From assembly GCF_963677685.1 (NCBI RefSeq), contig NZ_OY782186.1, positions 682,001 through 746,000 on the forward strand: 64,000 nt of DNA, given 5' to 3'. Source of the stretch: an uncultured Bacteroides sp. Lineage in GTDB: Bacteria; Bacteroidota; Bacteroidia; Bacteroidales; Bacteroidaceae. A program made the translations under genes and the position numbers. The notes beneath the pieces were generated by a model. That model did not search any database and was not told the DNA's origin. It worked only from the letters and a program-made list of their open reading frames with translations. This document shows, piece after piece, positions 24,220 to 33,150 of this stretch (position 1 is its first letter; the number at the start of each line of letters is the position of its first letter).

Positions 24220-26655
24220 ATGAAAGTAATGAAATTCGGCGGAACATCCGTAGGTTCCGTGAACAGCATTTTAAGCGTAAAAAAAATAGTAGAGGCGGTA
24301 GAAGAGCCTGTAATTGTAGTTGTTTCGGCATTGGGCGGTATTACAGATAAGCTAATTCACATGTCAAAGGTGGCTGCTGCGGGAGATCCTGCTTATGAAG
24401 GAGAGTTTCGCGAAATTGTCTACCGTCACGTGGAAATGATAAAACAAGTGATTCCTGATGCCGATGAGCAATCTTTGTTGCAACGACAGGTTGGTGAGTT
24501 GCTAAATGAGCTAAAAGATATCTTTCAAGGTATCTATCTGATAAAAGACCTCTCTCCGAAAACATCTGATACGATTGTCAGTTACGGCGAGAGGCTTTCT
24601 TCTATTATAGTGGCAAAGTTAATAAAAGGCGCTTCCTGCTTTGATGCTCGTTTGTTTATAAAAACTGAACGCAAACACTCCAAGCATACTCTCGATGCCG
24701 AACTAAGTAATTCGTTGATAAAACAAACATTTAAAGAGTTACCTAAGGTAGCTGTTGTTCCCGGTTTTATCTCTTCAGATAAGGAAAATAGCGATGTGAC
24801 GAATTTAGGTCGTGGAGGTTCTGATTATACAGCGGCTATTCTTGCGGCGGCACTTGATGTTGACAGTCTTGAAATATGGACTGATGTGGATGGGTTTATG
24901 ACGGCTGATCCTAGAGTGATTAGTACGGCTTATACTATTAATGAACTCAGCTATGTTGAGGCAACGGAGCTTTGCAACTTTGGTGCTAAAGTAGTTTACC
25001 CTCCTACTATATATCCTGTTTATCATAAGAACATACCTATTCTTATTAAGAATACGTTTAATCCTGATGCGTCTGGTACGGTTATTAAGCAAAACGTGTC
25101 CAGTCCTGAAAGTAAAGCCATTAAAGGCATCTCTTCTATCAATGATACCAGCTTGATCACTGTTCAGGGGTTAGGCATGGTTGGCGTTATTGGGGTAAAC
25201 TATCGTATTTTTAGAGCTTTGGCTCAAGGAGGAATCAGCGTGTTTCTTGTTTCGCAGGCTTCATCAGAGAACAGTACCTCTATCGGAGTACGCAATGATG
25301 ATGCAAAGTTGGCTTGTGATGTGTTGAATGGCGAGTTCCATAAAGAAATAGAGATGGGAGAAATTGCGACTGTAGTTGCAGAGAATGACTTGGCAACCAT
25401 TGCTGTTGTGGGAGAGAATATGAAACATACTCCGGGCATTGCAGGTAAGTTGTTTGGTACGCTCGGACGGAACGGTATTAATGTTATTGCATGCGCACAA
25501 GGAGCTTCGGAAACGAATATCTCATTTGTTGTTGCAGCAAAATCATTGCGCAAATCCCTCAATGTGATTCACGACTCTTTCTTCTTATCAGAATATCAGG
25601 TTTTAAATCTTTTCATTTGTGGGGTAGGAACAGTTGGTAGCAGCTTGATTGATCAGATACGTTGCCAACAAGAAAAGTTAGCTCATGAAAATGGCTTAAA
25701 ACTGAATGTTGTTGGTATTGTAGATGGTGCTCATGCAATGTTCTGTCGAGATGGCTTTGATTTGACCGATTATCAAGATAAACTTAAAAAAGCTCCTGTT
25801 GACAATTCTACTGCACTTCTTCACGATGAAGTGATAGGAATGAATATTTTCAATTCCGTTTTTGTTGATTGTACGGCTAGTGCAGAAGTAGCCTCTTTAT
25901 ATAAAGACTTTCTGCAACATAATATCTCTGTTGTAGCAGCCAATAAAATAGCGGCCTCATCTGCTTATGATAACTATCGGGAGTTGAAACAGATTGCCCG
26001 CCATCGGGGAGTGAAATTCTTGTTTGAAACCAATGTGGGTGCAGGGCTTCCTATAATCAACACCATTAATGATTTAATTAATAGTGGTGATAAAATACTA
26101 AAGATTGAGGCAGTACTTTCGGGTACCTTGAATTATATTTTCAATAAAATTAGTGCGGATATTCCTTTTAGTCAGACTATCAAGATGGCTCAGGAGGAGC
26201 GCTACTCGGAACCTGATCCACGGATTGATTTAAGTGGCAAGGATGTTATTCGTAAGTTGGTTATTCTGGCTCGTGAGGCAGGATATAGGTTGGAACAAGA
26301 GGATGTGGAAAAGAACCTATTTATCCCGACAAGCTTCTTTGAAGGCTCTTTAACTGAATTTTGGGAACGTATTTCTAGTGTAGATGCTGAGTTTGAGGCA
26401 CGACGCAAAGTGCTTGCCGAAAGTAACAAGCATTGGCGTTTTGTAGCTAAATTTGAGAACGGCAAAGCGTCTGTAGGTTTGCACGAAGTGGATGTAAATC
26501 ATCCGTTCTATGCTCTTGAGGGTAGTAACAATATTATTTTGCTTACTACTGAGCGTTATAAAGAGTATCCGATGATGATTCAAGGATACGGTGCCGGTGC
26601 AGGGGTAACTGCTGCCGGAGTATTTGCAGATATTATGAGTATTGCTAATGTATAA
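24220..26655 (+). CDS. thrA: Bifunctional aspartate kinase / homoserine dehydrogenase I
   Basis: The 811-aa fusion catalyses the first and third steps of the aspartate pathway leading to threonine, methionine and isoleucine. Residues 1-~290 are the kinase (KVMKFGGTSVGS start; GRGGSDYTAAILAAAL). Residues ~310-455 contain paired ACT domains for feedback control (SLITVQGLGMVGVIGV; TIAVVGENMKHTPG). Residues ~465-811 are homoserine dehydrogenase with the NAD(P) motif LFICGVGTVGSSLI and the catalytic block VLSGTLNYIFN...EPDPRIDLSGKDVIRKLVILARE. Length matches E. coli ThrA (820). It is the first structural gene after the leader/attenuator and lies 6 bases from the next gene. Confidence 0.97.
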   Translation: MKVMKFGGTSVGSVNSILSVKKIVEAVEEPVIVVVSALGGITDKLIHMSKVAAAGDPAYEGEFREIVYRHVEMIKQVIPDADEQSLLQRQVGELLNELKDIFQGIYLIKDLSPKTSDTIVSYGERLSSIIVAKLIKGASCFDARLFIKTERKHSKHTLDAELSNSLIKQTFKELPKVAVVPGFISSDKENSDVTNLGRGGSDYTAAILAAALDVDSLEIWTDVDGFMTADPRVISTAYTINELSYVEATELCNFGAKVVYPPTIYPVYHKNIPILIKNTFNPDASGTVIKQNVSSPESKAIKGISSINDTSLITVQGLGMVGVIGVNYRIFRALAQGGISVFLVSQASSENSTSIGVRNDDAKLACDVLNGEFHKEIEMGEIATVVAENDLATIAVVGENMKHTPGIAGKLFGTLGRNGINVIACAQGASETNISFVVAAKSLRKSLNVIHDSFFLSEYQVLNLFICGVGTVGSSLIDQIRCQQEKLAHENGLKLNVVGIVDGAHAMFCRDGFDLTDYQDKLKKAPVDNSTALLHDEVIGMNIFNSVFVDCTASAEVASLYKDFLQHNISVVAANKIAASSAYDNYRELKQIARHRGVKFLFETNVGAGLPIINTINDLINSGDKILKIEAVLSGTLNYIFNKISADIPFSQTIKMAQEERYSEPDPRIDLSGKDVIRKLVILAREAGYRLEQEDVEKNLFIPTSFFEGSLTEFWERISSVDAEFEARRKVLAESNKHWRFVAKFENGKASVGLHEVDVNHPFYALEGSNNIILLTTERYKEYPMMIQGYGAGAGVTAAGVFADIMSIANV

Positions 26656-26661
26656 ACGAAG

Positions 26662-27879
26662 ATGAAACATATCATTATATTAGGCGACGGAATGGCCGAT
26701 TGGGCAGTGAAGTCGTTGGGAGAAAAGACGCTCCTGCAATATGCAAAGACGCCTTATATGGACATGCTTGCCCGGATGGGGCGTAATGGCAGGCTACAGA
26801 CAGTAGCCGAAGGTTTCCATCCGGGTAGCGAAGTGGCTAATTTATCTGTCTTGGGCTATAATCTGCCTAAGGTCTACGAAGGGCGTGGCGCTTTGGAAGC
26901 GGCAAGTATTGGCATTGATCTGAAGCCGGGAGAAATGGCGATGCGCTGCAATCTTATCTGTGTGGAGGGTGATATTTTGAAAAACCATTCATCCGGGCAC
27001 ATTTCTACTGAAGAGGCTGATGTGCTGATTCAATTTTTGCAAGAAAAGTTAGGAAACGAGAGGGTGCATTTCCATACGGGTGTGTCTTATCGTCATTTGT
27101 TAGTCATCAAAGGAGGAAATAAACAGCTTGATTGTACCCCTCCTCATGATGTTCCTCTTCGCCCTTTTCACCCTTTAATGGTGAAACCTACCTTACCGGA
27201 AGCTCAGGAAACAGCCGATTTGATTAACGATTTGATTTTAAAATCTCAAGAGTTATTAAAAGATCATCCGTTAAACCTGAAACGCATAGCTGAGGGTAAA
27301 GATCCGGCTAATAGTATTTGGCCCTGGTCGCCGGGCTATCGTCCGCAGATGGAAACTTTATCTGACACTTTTTCGCAAATAAAATCGGGTTCTGTTATCT
27401 CTGCTGTTGATCTGATTCGAGGCATTGGTTATTATGCCGGATTAAAACGCTTGGAGGTAGAAGGTGCTACGGGGCTTTATGATACGAATTATGAGAATAA
27501 GGTCGCAGCTGCTTTGGAGGCACTGAAAACGGATGACTTTGTTTATTTGCATATCGAAGCGAGCGATGAAGCGGGGCACGAGGGAGACGTCGCTCTGAAG
27601 CTTAAGACGATTGAAAATTTGGATAGTCGTGCGGTAGGCCCTATCTATGAAGCAGTTAAAGACTGGGAAGAGCCTGTGGCAATTGCTGTTTTGCCCGATC
27701 ATCCTACTCCTTGCGAACTTAGAACACATACTTCAGATCCTATCCCATTTCTTATTTGGTATCCCGGCATCACTCCTGACGGTGTGCAAACTTATGATGA
27801 AGTTGCGGCTTGCGAAGGTGATTACGGTTTGCTAAAGGAAGATGAGTTTATGAAAGAATTTATGAATGCTAATAAATAA
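26662..27879 (+). CDS. Cofactor-independent phosphoglycerate mutase family protein, probable homoserine kinase
   Basis: The 405-aa alkaline-phosphatase-superfamily protein is of the archaeal ApgM type. It has the metal-binding start ILGDGMAD (Asp9), the phospho-site block HPGSEVANLSVLGYN (residues 53-67), HSSGHIS, and the C-terminal metal ligands in HIEASDEAGHEGD and LPDHPTP...RTHTSDP. Standard annotation would be phosphoglycerate mutase. However, it lies between thrA (6 bases) and thrC (2 bases) exactly where thrB belongs, and no GHMP-type homoserine kinase is in the operon. From memory, mutant-fitness work in Bacteroides thetaiotaomicron assigned homoserine kinase activity to this family. 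I infer that role here, with a glycolytic mutase as the alternative. Confidence 0.85.
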   Translation: MKHIIILGDGMADWAVKSLGEKTLLQYAKTPYMDMLARMGRNGRLQTVAEGFHPGSEVANLSVLGYNLPKVYEGRGALEAASIGIDLKPGEMAMRCNLICVEGDILKNHSSGHISTEEADVLIQFLQEKLGNERVHFHTGVSYRHLLVIKGGNKQLDCTPPHDVPLRPFHPLMVKPTLPEAQETADLINDLILKSQELLKDHPLNLKRIAEGKDPANSIWPWSPGYRPQMETLSDTFSQIKSGSVISAVDLIRGIGYYAGLKRLEVEGATGLYDTNYENKVAAALEALKTDDFVYLHIEASDEAGHEGDVALKLKTIENLDSRAVGPIYEAVKDWEEPVAIAVLPDHPTPCELRTHTSDPIPFLIWYPGITPDGVQTYDEVAACEGDYGLLKEDEFMKEFMNANK

Positions 27880-27881
27880 GG

Positions 27882-29189
27882 ATGATGAAGTATTATAGTA
27901 CCAACAAGCAGGCGCCTGTAGCCTCTCTTCAAGAAGCCGTAGTTAAAGGACTAGCTTCTGATAAAGGGCTTTTCATGCCTGAGCAGATAAAAAAAATGCC
28001 AAAAGAATTTTTTGATACGATCGAAAAACTTTCTTTTCAGGAGATTGCTTATCGAGTAGCAGACGCTTTCTTTGGTGATGATGTACCGGCAGATACATTG
28101 AAGCAAATTGTATATGATACTTTGAACTTTGATGTTCCCTTGGTTCCTGTAAGTGAAAAGATCTATTCATTGGAATTATTCCATGGACCTACTTTAGCTT
28201 TTAAGGATGTGGGGGGGCGCTTTATGGCACGTTTGCTTGGCTATTTCATTCGCAAAGAAGGCTTGAAAAATGTTAATGTGCTGGTTGCCACTTCGGGAGA
28301 TACCGGAAGTGCTGTTGCTAACGGTTTTCTAGGTGTGGAAGGGATTCATGTATATGTACTTTATCCCAAAGGAAAGGTTAGTGAAATACAAGAGAAGCAG
28401 TTCACTACTTTAGGGCAGAATATCACTTCTTTAGAGATTGACGGAACTTTCGATGATTGTCAGGCATTGGTCAAATTAGCTTTTATGGATCAGGAGTTAA
28501 ATGAGCACTTGTTGCTAACTTCTGCTAACTCCATCAATGTGGCTCGTTTTTTGCCTCAGGCATTTTATTATTTCTATGCTTATGCACAACTGAAAAAGCT
28601 TGGTAAAGCTGATAAGATAGTAGTCTCTGTACCCAGTGGTAACTTTGGCAACATCACAGCCGGTCTGTTTGCTAAGAGGATGGGATTGCCTATTCATCGT
28701 TTCACCGCTGCTAATAATAAGAATGATATATTCTATCAATATTTGCAGACGGGAGAATATCGTCCTCGCCCTTCTGTTGCTACTATCGCTAATGCAATGG
28801 ATGTGGGCGATCCGAGCAATTTTGCCCGTGTGCTCCATTTGTATGAGCATTCTCATGAAGCAATTACTTCTGAGATAACCGGGGCTACTTATACAAATGA
28901 GCAAATTGGTGAAACGTTGCATACTGTTTACCGAGAAACTAATTATCTTCTCGATCCACATGGTGCTTGTGGTTATCGTGCATTAAAGGAAGGATTGAAA
29001 GAGGATGAAGTTGGCGTATTTCTTGAAACAGCTCATCCGGCTAAGTTCTTGGAAACAGTTGAAGGTATCATTTCTGATAAAGTCACCATCCCTGCTAAAT
29101 TGCAAGAGTTTATGAAAGGGGAGAAGAAAAGTCTGGAGATGAGCAAAGCGTTTGCTGACTTTAAAGCCTATTTGTTAACGAAAGGATAA
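27882..29189 (+). CDS. thrC: Threonine synthase
   Basis: ThrC converts O-phosphohomoserine to threonine using PLP. The 435-aa protein has the lysine-bearing PLP motif HGPTLAFKDVGGRFMARLL, the phosphate-binding ATSGDTGSAVANGF, and SVPSGNFGNITAGL. The early YYSTNKQAPVASLQEAVVKGLASDKGLFMPE segment is typical of the longer type found in Bacteroidetes and E. coli. It is the last gene of the operon, 2 bases after the mutase-family gene. Confidence 0.97.
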   Translation: MMKYYSTNKQAPVASLQEAVVKGLASDKGLFMPEQIKKMPKEFFDTIEKLSFQEIAYRVADAFFGDDVPADTLKQIVYDTLNFDVPLVPVSEKIYSLELFHGPTLAFKDVGGRFMARLLGYFIRKEGLKNVNVLVATSGDTGSAVANGFLGVEGIHVYVLYPKGKVSEIQEKQFTTLGQNITSLEIDGTFDDCQALVKLAFMDQELNEHLLLTSANSINVARFLPQAFYYFYAYAQLKKLGKADKIVVSVPSGNFGNITAGLFAKRMGLPIHRFTAANNKNDIFYQYLQTGEYRPRPSVATIANAMDVGDPSNFARVLHLYEHSHEAITSEITGATYTNEQIGETLHTVYRETNYLLDPHGACGYRALKEGLKEDEVGVFLETAHPAKFLETVEGIISDKVTIPAKLQEFMKGEKKSLEMSKAFADFKAYLLTKG

Positions 29190-29257
29190 CAAGAGCTTAA
29201 AGAAAACGAAGGTGTACATTCTGTGTTTCTTCAAAAGATAAAAGAACCCTGTCAAAA

Positions 29258-29284
29258 TGAAGTGACCCCAAAAAGTTGGACTGG
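29258..29284 (+). repeat. Possible relic of an IS3-family inverted-repeat end
   Basis: The stretch TGAAGTGACCCCAAAAAGTT (continuing GGACT) resembles the terminal inverted repeats of IS3-family elements (TGACCCCAAAAAGTTGGAC type). No transposase, partner end or target duplication is visible, so if it is real it is a solitary scar. The resemblance is from memory, not from a search. Confidence 0.3.
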
Positions 29285-29300
29285 TTAAACATTAATGATT

Positions 29301-29341
29301 AAATAGAAAGAGTCCGGTATTTTACCGGACTCTTTCTATTT
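29301..29341. terminator. Terminator between thrC and the thiamine operon
   Basis: A long perfect stem (AAATAGAAAGAGTCCGGTA with TACCGGACTCTTTCTATTT) has a very short loop. It follows thrC (+) and faces the 3' end of the thiamine operon (-), so it may serve both. Confidence 0.85.
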
Positions 29342-29451
29342 AATCGTAATTTAATTCTTTTATTATTATAATATTCTATTGTTCTTCTAGAGTCTTTATG
29401 AACCGCAACTTTTCCGCAATTCTCTCTGTCTGAGTTACTCTTTTCTTTCTT

Positions 29452-30090
29452 TTAATAAGCTCTGAAAATGAGATAGTTCCCTTCCGCTTCAATGGAAAAG
29501 TTCTTCTCTGTTGTTTCATTGAGAGTTCCTTGCCACCAGTTGCTAAAGTCGCTAAGCGGATATACCAGTCCTTTACCCTGTATGCCGCAAGCACCAAAGT
29601 TAATAAGCGAAATCTGCTGGCCCGGGTAGCACTCAAATGTGCTACTGTCGCATACAGGAGTGAATACTCCATAGTCGGTAGCCATCTGTACTTCTGCATC
29701 CTCATGCATGTAATCCAGCAGCAGACTGATATTTCCCAGTGTATGATCTTCTCTTTTGCCGGTTGCGCCTGTGATGAGTATCTTTTTATGCCCGTTCTCC
29801 AAACAGAAATGTACTGCTTTGGTCTGGTCGTTTGTTTCCTGATCGGCATTGGCACGGAAAATCTCTTTGTATCGCTCTCTGTTGTTCGGAGAGATAGAAT
29901 CTCCGTCGCCTATGATAATGTTGGGTGTATAACCTCGGTGGATGTATTCATCGGCAGCGCCATCGCAGCATACTACAAAAGGAGCCTTTTGCAATAGTTG
30001 TAAAGGTAATGTATGCGAAGGAAACTCTCCGTTTGCTAGAATCATCGTGTCTATCTGGGTATGCTCCGTAAGCAAGGGATAATATTTCAT
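29452..30090 (-). CDS. Thiamine pyrophosphokinase
   Basis: The 212-aa enzyme transfers pyrophosphate from ATP to thiamine, giving TPP. It has the N-terminal TPK catalytic domain (CCDGAADEYIHRGYTPNIIIGDGDSIS; DQETNDQTKAVHFCL; ITGATGKREDHTLGNISLLL) and a C-terminal B1-binding sandwich (INFGACGIQGKGLVYPLSD...NETTEKNFSIEAEGNYLIF). The acidic DGDS and the DQ.TND motif are the family's substrate and metal residues. It is the third gene of the riboswitch-controlled operon, 18 bases after the transporter. It traps imported thiamine in the cytoplasm. Confidence 0.95.
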   Translation of the reverse strand: MKYYPLLTEHTQIDTMILANGEFPSHTLPLQLLQKAPFVVCCDGAADEYIHRGYTPNIIIGDGDSISPNNRERYKEIFRANADQETNDQTKAVHFCLENGHKKILITGATGKREDHTLGNISLLLDYMHEDAEVQMATDYGVFTPVCDSSTFECYPGQQISLINFGACGIQGKGLVYPLSDFSNWWQGTLNETTEKNFSIEAEGNYLIFRAY

Positions 30091-30108
30091 ATTATTAAGC
30101 TTGATTTA

Positions 30109-30675
30109 TCATTCATTGGTAGCCTCCATCATTTTTCTCCATTTGTAATAGCCAAAGATAGCTATTACCGAATAAAGGCCGTATAAAACAGCTGTAAAAT
30201 CTAATCCTTTATAGATGTAGAGTCCGCAGCTAACCACATCTACGGCAATCCATGCCAACCATTGTTCCACATACTTTTTTGCTAATAGCCACATACCGAC
30301 AATACTTAATGCAGTGGTAAAACTATCAAGCCAGGGCACTGTACTGTCTGTATAGTCTATTAATACCCAGCCTATAAGGACGAAACTAGCGATGAAGACT
30401 AATGTCAGAGGCAGGTAAGTGCGCTGTGGGGCCTTTCTTATAGGTAGCTCTTTTTGCTTACTATCACCTTTTTGCCACACAATCCATCCATAGATGGCTG
30501 CAAACAGATAATATACGTTGATGCCCATGTCGGCGTACAATCCGGCATTGTGATAAACAAAAATATAGATGGCCGGCATAATAATGCCGACTATCCATAA
30601 ATAGATACTTGCTTTATACTCTAGCCAGAGATAAAGTAACCCTATGATGGTTCCGAATATTTCGAGATAATTCAT
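30109..30675 (-). CDS. pnuT: PnuC-family thiamine transporter (PnuT)
   Basis: The 188-aa integral membrane protein has about seven hydrophobic segments and the PnuC-family features (EIFGTIIGLLYLWLEYKASIYLW; VYYLFAAIYGWIVW; WIAVDVVSCGLYIYKGL). PnuC proteins are energy-independent facilitators that work with an intracellular kinase trapping the vitamin. Because it lies between a TPP-riboswitch-controlled outer-membrane receptor and thiamine pyrophosphokinase, the substrate is taken to be thiamine (PnuT) rather than nicotinamide riboside. Its start overlaps the receptor's stop (TAATG), so translation is probably coupled. Confidence 0.9.
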   Translation of the reverse strand: MNYLEIFGTIIGLLYLWLEYKASIYLWIVGIIMPAIYIFVYHNAGLYADMGINVYYLFAAIYGWIVWQKGDSKQKELPIRKAPQRTYLPLTLVFIASFVLIGWVLIDYTDSTVPWLDSFTTALSIVGMWLLAKKYVEQWLAWIAVDVVSCGLYIYKGLDFTAVLYGLYSVIAIFGYYKWRKMMEATNE

Positions 30676-32906
30676 TAGAAACGTAGCGTAAGATGTGTCA
30701 TCACATTTGTGCCTGCCTGAGCCGCATATCCTGCGTAGTTAGATCGAACAGGCTTATTATTCGCATCTAAAGAAGTATATGAGCTTTCTGCATATCCGTT
30801 ATTTTCATACTCCTCGTTGAAGAGGTTGTATATAGTGATGCCTACGGTTGCTGACTTGATATGAGGCAGACTGAACTGATAGGCTAAGCTCAGGTTACTT
30901 ACAAAGTATGAATCAATTGTTTGATTCTCTTGTTTGGCATTGCTCATATATTGTTTGCTCACATATTGTGATTGTAAACTAGCTTCTAACCCTTTATAGC
31001 TGTAGCTGAATCGATTATTGAAGATCACATTTGGTGAAAAAGCGATCGGTGTGTTGCCATGCTTCACCTGGACAGGATTCTCCCAGTTACTGTCGTAGAG
31101 TGTTTCTATGAAGTTCTGTACCCTGTTTTTACTTAGTGTTCCGTTGATATCCCAGCGGAAGTTTTTGCATAACTTCATTCCCAGCATCAATTCGGCACCC
31201 ATTCTGTAACTCTTAGGAATATTGGCTGCCATTGCTCCACCCACTTCGTTCAGTTCTCCGGTAAGCACTAGCTGGTCTTTATAGTCCATGTAGTACAAAT
31301 TGGCTCCGGCAGTGAACCACTTGTTAGCATACGCATACCCCAACTCATAATCTAATAAGCGTTCAGAAGTAGGATGTATGGTTGCTTTGCCATCCGTATA
31401 ATTGCTACGGGTTGGTTCCTTTTGAGCTACAGAGAAAGAGGCGTATGTCCGATTGTTCTTGTTCATCTGCCAATTGATTCCTGCTTTAGGGTTCAAGAAG
31501 CTAAAATGATCGTGTATATTTAAGTTTTGCATGGCCTCGGTATTCCAGTTCCAATTATCATTGCGGCCCTTAATCTTATAGTCAATATAGCGATATTGTA
31601 CGTCTCCATAAATGCTTAGTTGCTTATTGAAGCTGTAATTGGCTTTGGCATAAATATTCCCGTCACTTTTTTTCCCTGTATTGCGATAGTATTCATGTTC
31701 GGGATCCAATGCTCCAATATAATTTTTCACCCAGATCACTTTTCCAAAATGGTTGCCGTCATATTTGTTTAATCCGCCACCAATTGAAGCGTTGAGCTTA
31801 TTGGTGTTATAGTTTAATGAGAATACAGTTCCATAGAAATCATTATCCATTTTCTTTTGGCGTACTAAGTTACTCTCAGTCACCTCTTTTCCATTCAGAC
31901 TGTATGGTTTTAATCCGTATTCCTTTAGCGTGCGGTGACTCTTGTACTCTTGATAATATCCGTCTCCAAGTGTGTAGTGCAATGCCGCATTCAAATTCCA
32001 CGAAGGAGAAAACACGTGGTTAAGCAGCAGTTGATAATGCGTTTGATGATAATTATCCGTCTGATCTTTGTAATAAGCTACCTTTCCATTGTCATCAATA
32101 TACTCTCCGCAAGAGTTGTAGCGTCGACCATGTTTTGCCATATCTTCTTTTGAAGCATAATTCCATGCATGGTATGTTTTCTCCAATCCGCTGAAAGTGA
32201 TAAGTTTGATAGAGGTGTTATCCAAGAAATAGCCACCTTGGAAGAAGTAAGAATATAAATCAGTTGAGGCTCTATCTATATAACCATCCGTTCCGATGTT
32301 AGATACCCGGGCATCAAAAGCAAAATGCTTATTGATAAGTCCGGTTCCTACTTTGAATGTCTCTTTATGCGTGTTGAACGAACCGTATGAACCGTTAAAT
32401 TCAGCATAGGGTTGCATTGACATACTTTCCGTTTGCATGCTAACGCTACCTCCAAAGGCTCCTGCGCCGTTAGTTGAGGTGCCAGCTCCACGCTGAACTT
32501 GGATGTTTTTTAGTGATGAAGCGAAGTCGGGCATGTTTACCCAATATACATTGTGGCTTTCAGCATCATTAATAGGGATGCCGTTGGCAGTGACATTGAT
32601 TCGAGATCCATCGGTACCTCGAATGCGCAGCGAAGTATAACCTATTCCTGCTCCGGCATCCGAAGTGGTGATGACCGATGGAGTGAGGCTTAGCAGATAG
32701 GGAATATCTGCTCCTACGTTCTGTTTTTCAATTTCTTCCTTATTTACGTTTGAAAATGCCATTGGTGTTTTGGCTGTTGCTCGGGTAGAAACAACTTCTA
32801 CTTCTTTGAGGTTTACGCGTTTAAGACTATCTTTTTGCACTTTTTGTGCAAAAGACATAGAGCCGGACAATACTAATCCGACCAGCATTATAGCTTTCTT
32901 TTTCAT
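30675..32906 (-). CDS. TonB-dependent outer membrane receptor, predicted thiamine transporter (OMthi)
   Basis: The 743-aa receptor has a signal peptide (MKKKAIMLVGLVLSGSMSFAQ), a TonB-box region (VNLKEVEVVSTRATAKTP), a plug (LSLTPSVITTSDAGAGIGYTSLRIRGTDGSRINVTANGIPIND; IQVQRGAGTSTNGAGAFGGSV) and a barrel with terminal Phe (THLTLRF). It lacks the SusC carboxypeptidase-like domain. A TPP riboswitch lies in its 5' leader, and PnuT and thiamine pyrophosphokinase follow, so thiamine or a derivative is the predicted ligand. The specificity rests on regulation and context, not on residues I can identify. Confidence 0.92.
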   Translation of the reverse strand: MKKKAIMLVGLVLSGSMSFAQKVQKDSLKRVNLKEVEVVSTRATAKTPMAFSNVNKEEIEKQNVGADIPYLLSLTPSVITTSDAGAGIGYTSLRIRGTDGSRINVTANGIPINDAESHNVYWVNMPDFASSLKNIQVQRGAGTSTNGAGAFGGSVSMQTESMSMQPYAEFNGSYGSFNTHKETFKVGTGLINKHFAFDARVSNIGTDGYIDRASTDLYSYFFQGGYFLDNTSIKLITFSGLEKTYHAWNYASKEDMAKHGRRYNSCGEYIDDNGKVAYYKDQTDNYHQTHYQLLLNHVFSPSWNLNAALHYTLGDGYYQEYKSHRTLKEYGLKPYSLNGKEVTESNLVRQKKMDNDFYGTVFSLNYNTNKLNASIGGGLNKYDGNHFGKVIWVKNYIGALDPEHEYYRNTGKKSDGNIYAKANYSFNKQLSIYGDVQYRYIDYKIKGRNDNWNWNTEAMQNLNIHDHFSFLNPKAGINWQMNKNNRTYASFSVAQKEPTRSNYTDGKATIHPTSERLLDYELGYAYANKWFTAGANLYYMDYKDQLVLTGELNEVGGAMAANIPKSYRMGAELMLGMKLCKNFRWDINGTLSKNRVQNFIETLYDSNWENPVQVKHGNTPIAFSPNVIFNNRFSYSYKGLEASLQSQYVSKQYMSNAKQENQTIDSYFVSNLSLAYQFSLPHIKSATVGITIYNLFNEEYENNGYAESSYTSLDANNKPVRSNYAGYAAQAGTNVMTHLTLRF

Positions 32907-32930
32907 TGTTATTTAAAAGTTTAATTAAAC

Positions 32931-32949
32931 AGAAAAGGGGGACTTTTCT
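32931..32949 (-). promoter_or_regulatory. Probable expression-platform hairpin of the TPP riboswitch
   Basis: On the minus strand AGAAAAG and CTTTTCT form a 7-bp stem with loop TCCCC between the aptamer and the receptor start. The loop Cs are also complementary to the GGAGGG at the aptamer's 3' end, so the two pairings could be exclusive. There is no T-run, so control of translation is at least as likely as termination. Confidence 0.45.
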
Positions 32950-32953
32950 ATTC

Positions 32954-33022
32954 TTCCCTCCGCCGGCATTACCCGGATCAGGTTATGGGTATGATCTCAG
33001 CCCGTTTTGTTAAGGCACCCCT
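32954..33022 (-). ncRNA. TPP riboswitch (THI element)
   Basis: The minus strand contains the conserved aptamer blocks in order: GGGGTGCC, GGCTGAGATCATACCC, ACCTGATCCGGGTAATGCC and GGCGGAGGGAA. CUGAGA and ACCUGAUC...GGGUAAUGCC are the TPP-binding core. It lies in the 5' leader of the outer-membrane receptor gene and should lower expression of the whole uptake operon when TPP is plentiful. Confidence 0.96.
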
Positions 33023-33039
33023 CTTATTGAAATCGGAAG

Positions 33040-33047
33040 CAAAAATA
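33040..33047 (-). promoter_or_regulatory. Candidate -7 promoter element for the thiamine operon
   Basis: The minus strand reads TATTTTTG (TAnnTTTG), 18 bases upstream of the first aptamer helix. Transcription would start just before the riboswitch. Confidence 0.55.
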
Positions 33048-33150
33048 ATGCTTTTTATTTAGAATGAGTCTTATTTTTGAATAAAATCTTTTTAGAAAAG
33101 TGTGAAGCACTTAATTGTAGAAGCATTTTGGCGATATTTCTAATGACCGT

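Noticed and set aside
28515..28961. 148-codon frame antisense to thrC
   Set aside because: It is a shadow of thrC; the translation shows no domain and is rich in rare residue patterns.
29376..29855. 159-codon frame on the minus strand
   Set aside because: It overlaps thiamine pyrophosphokinase in another frame, and only the latter has recognisable motifs.
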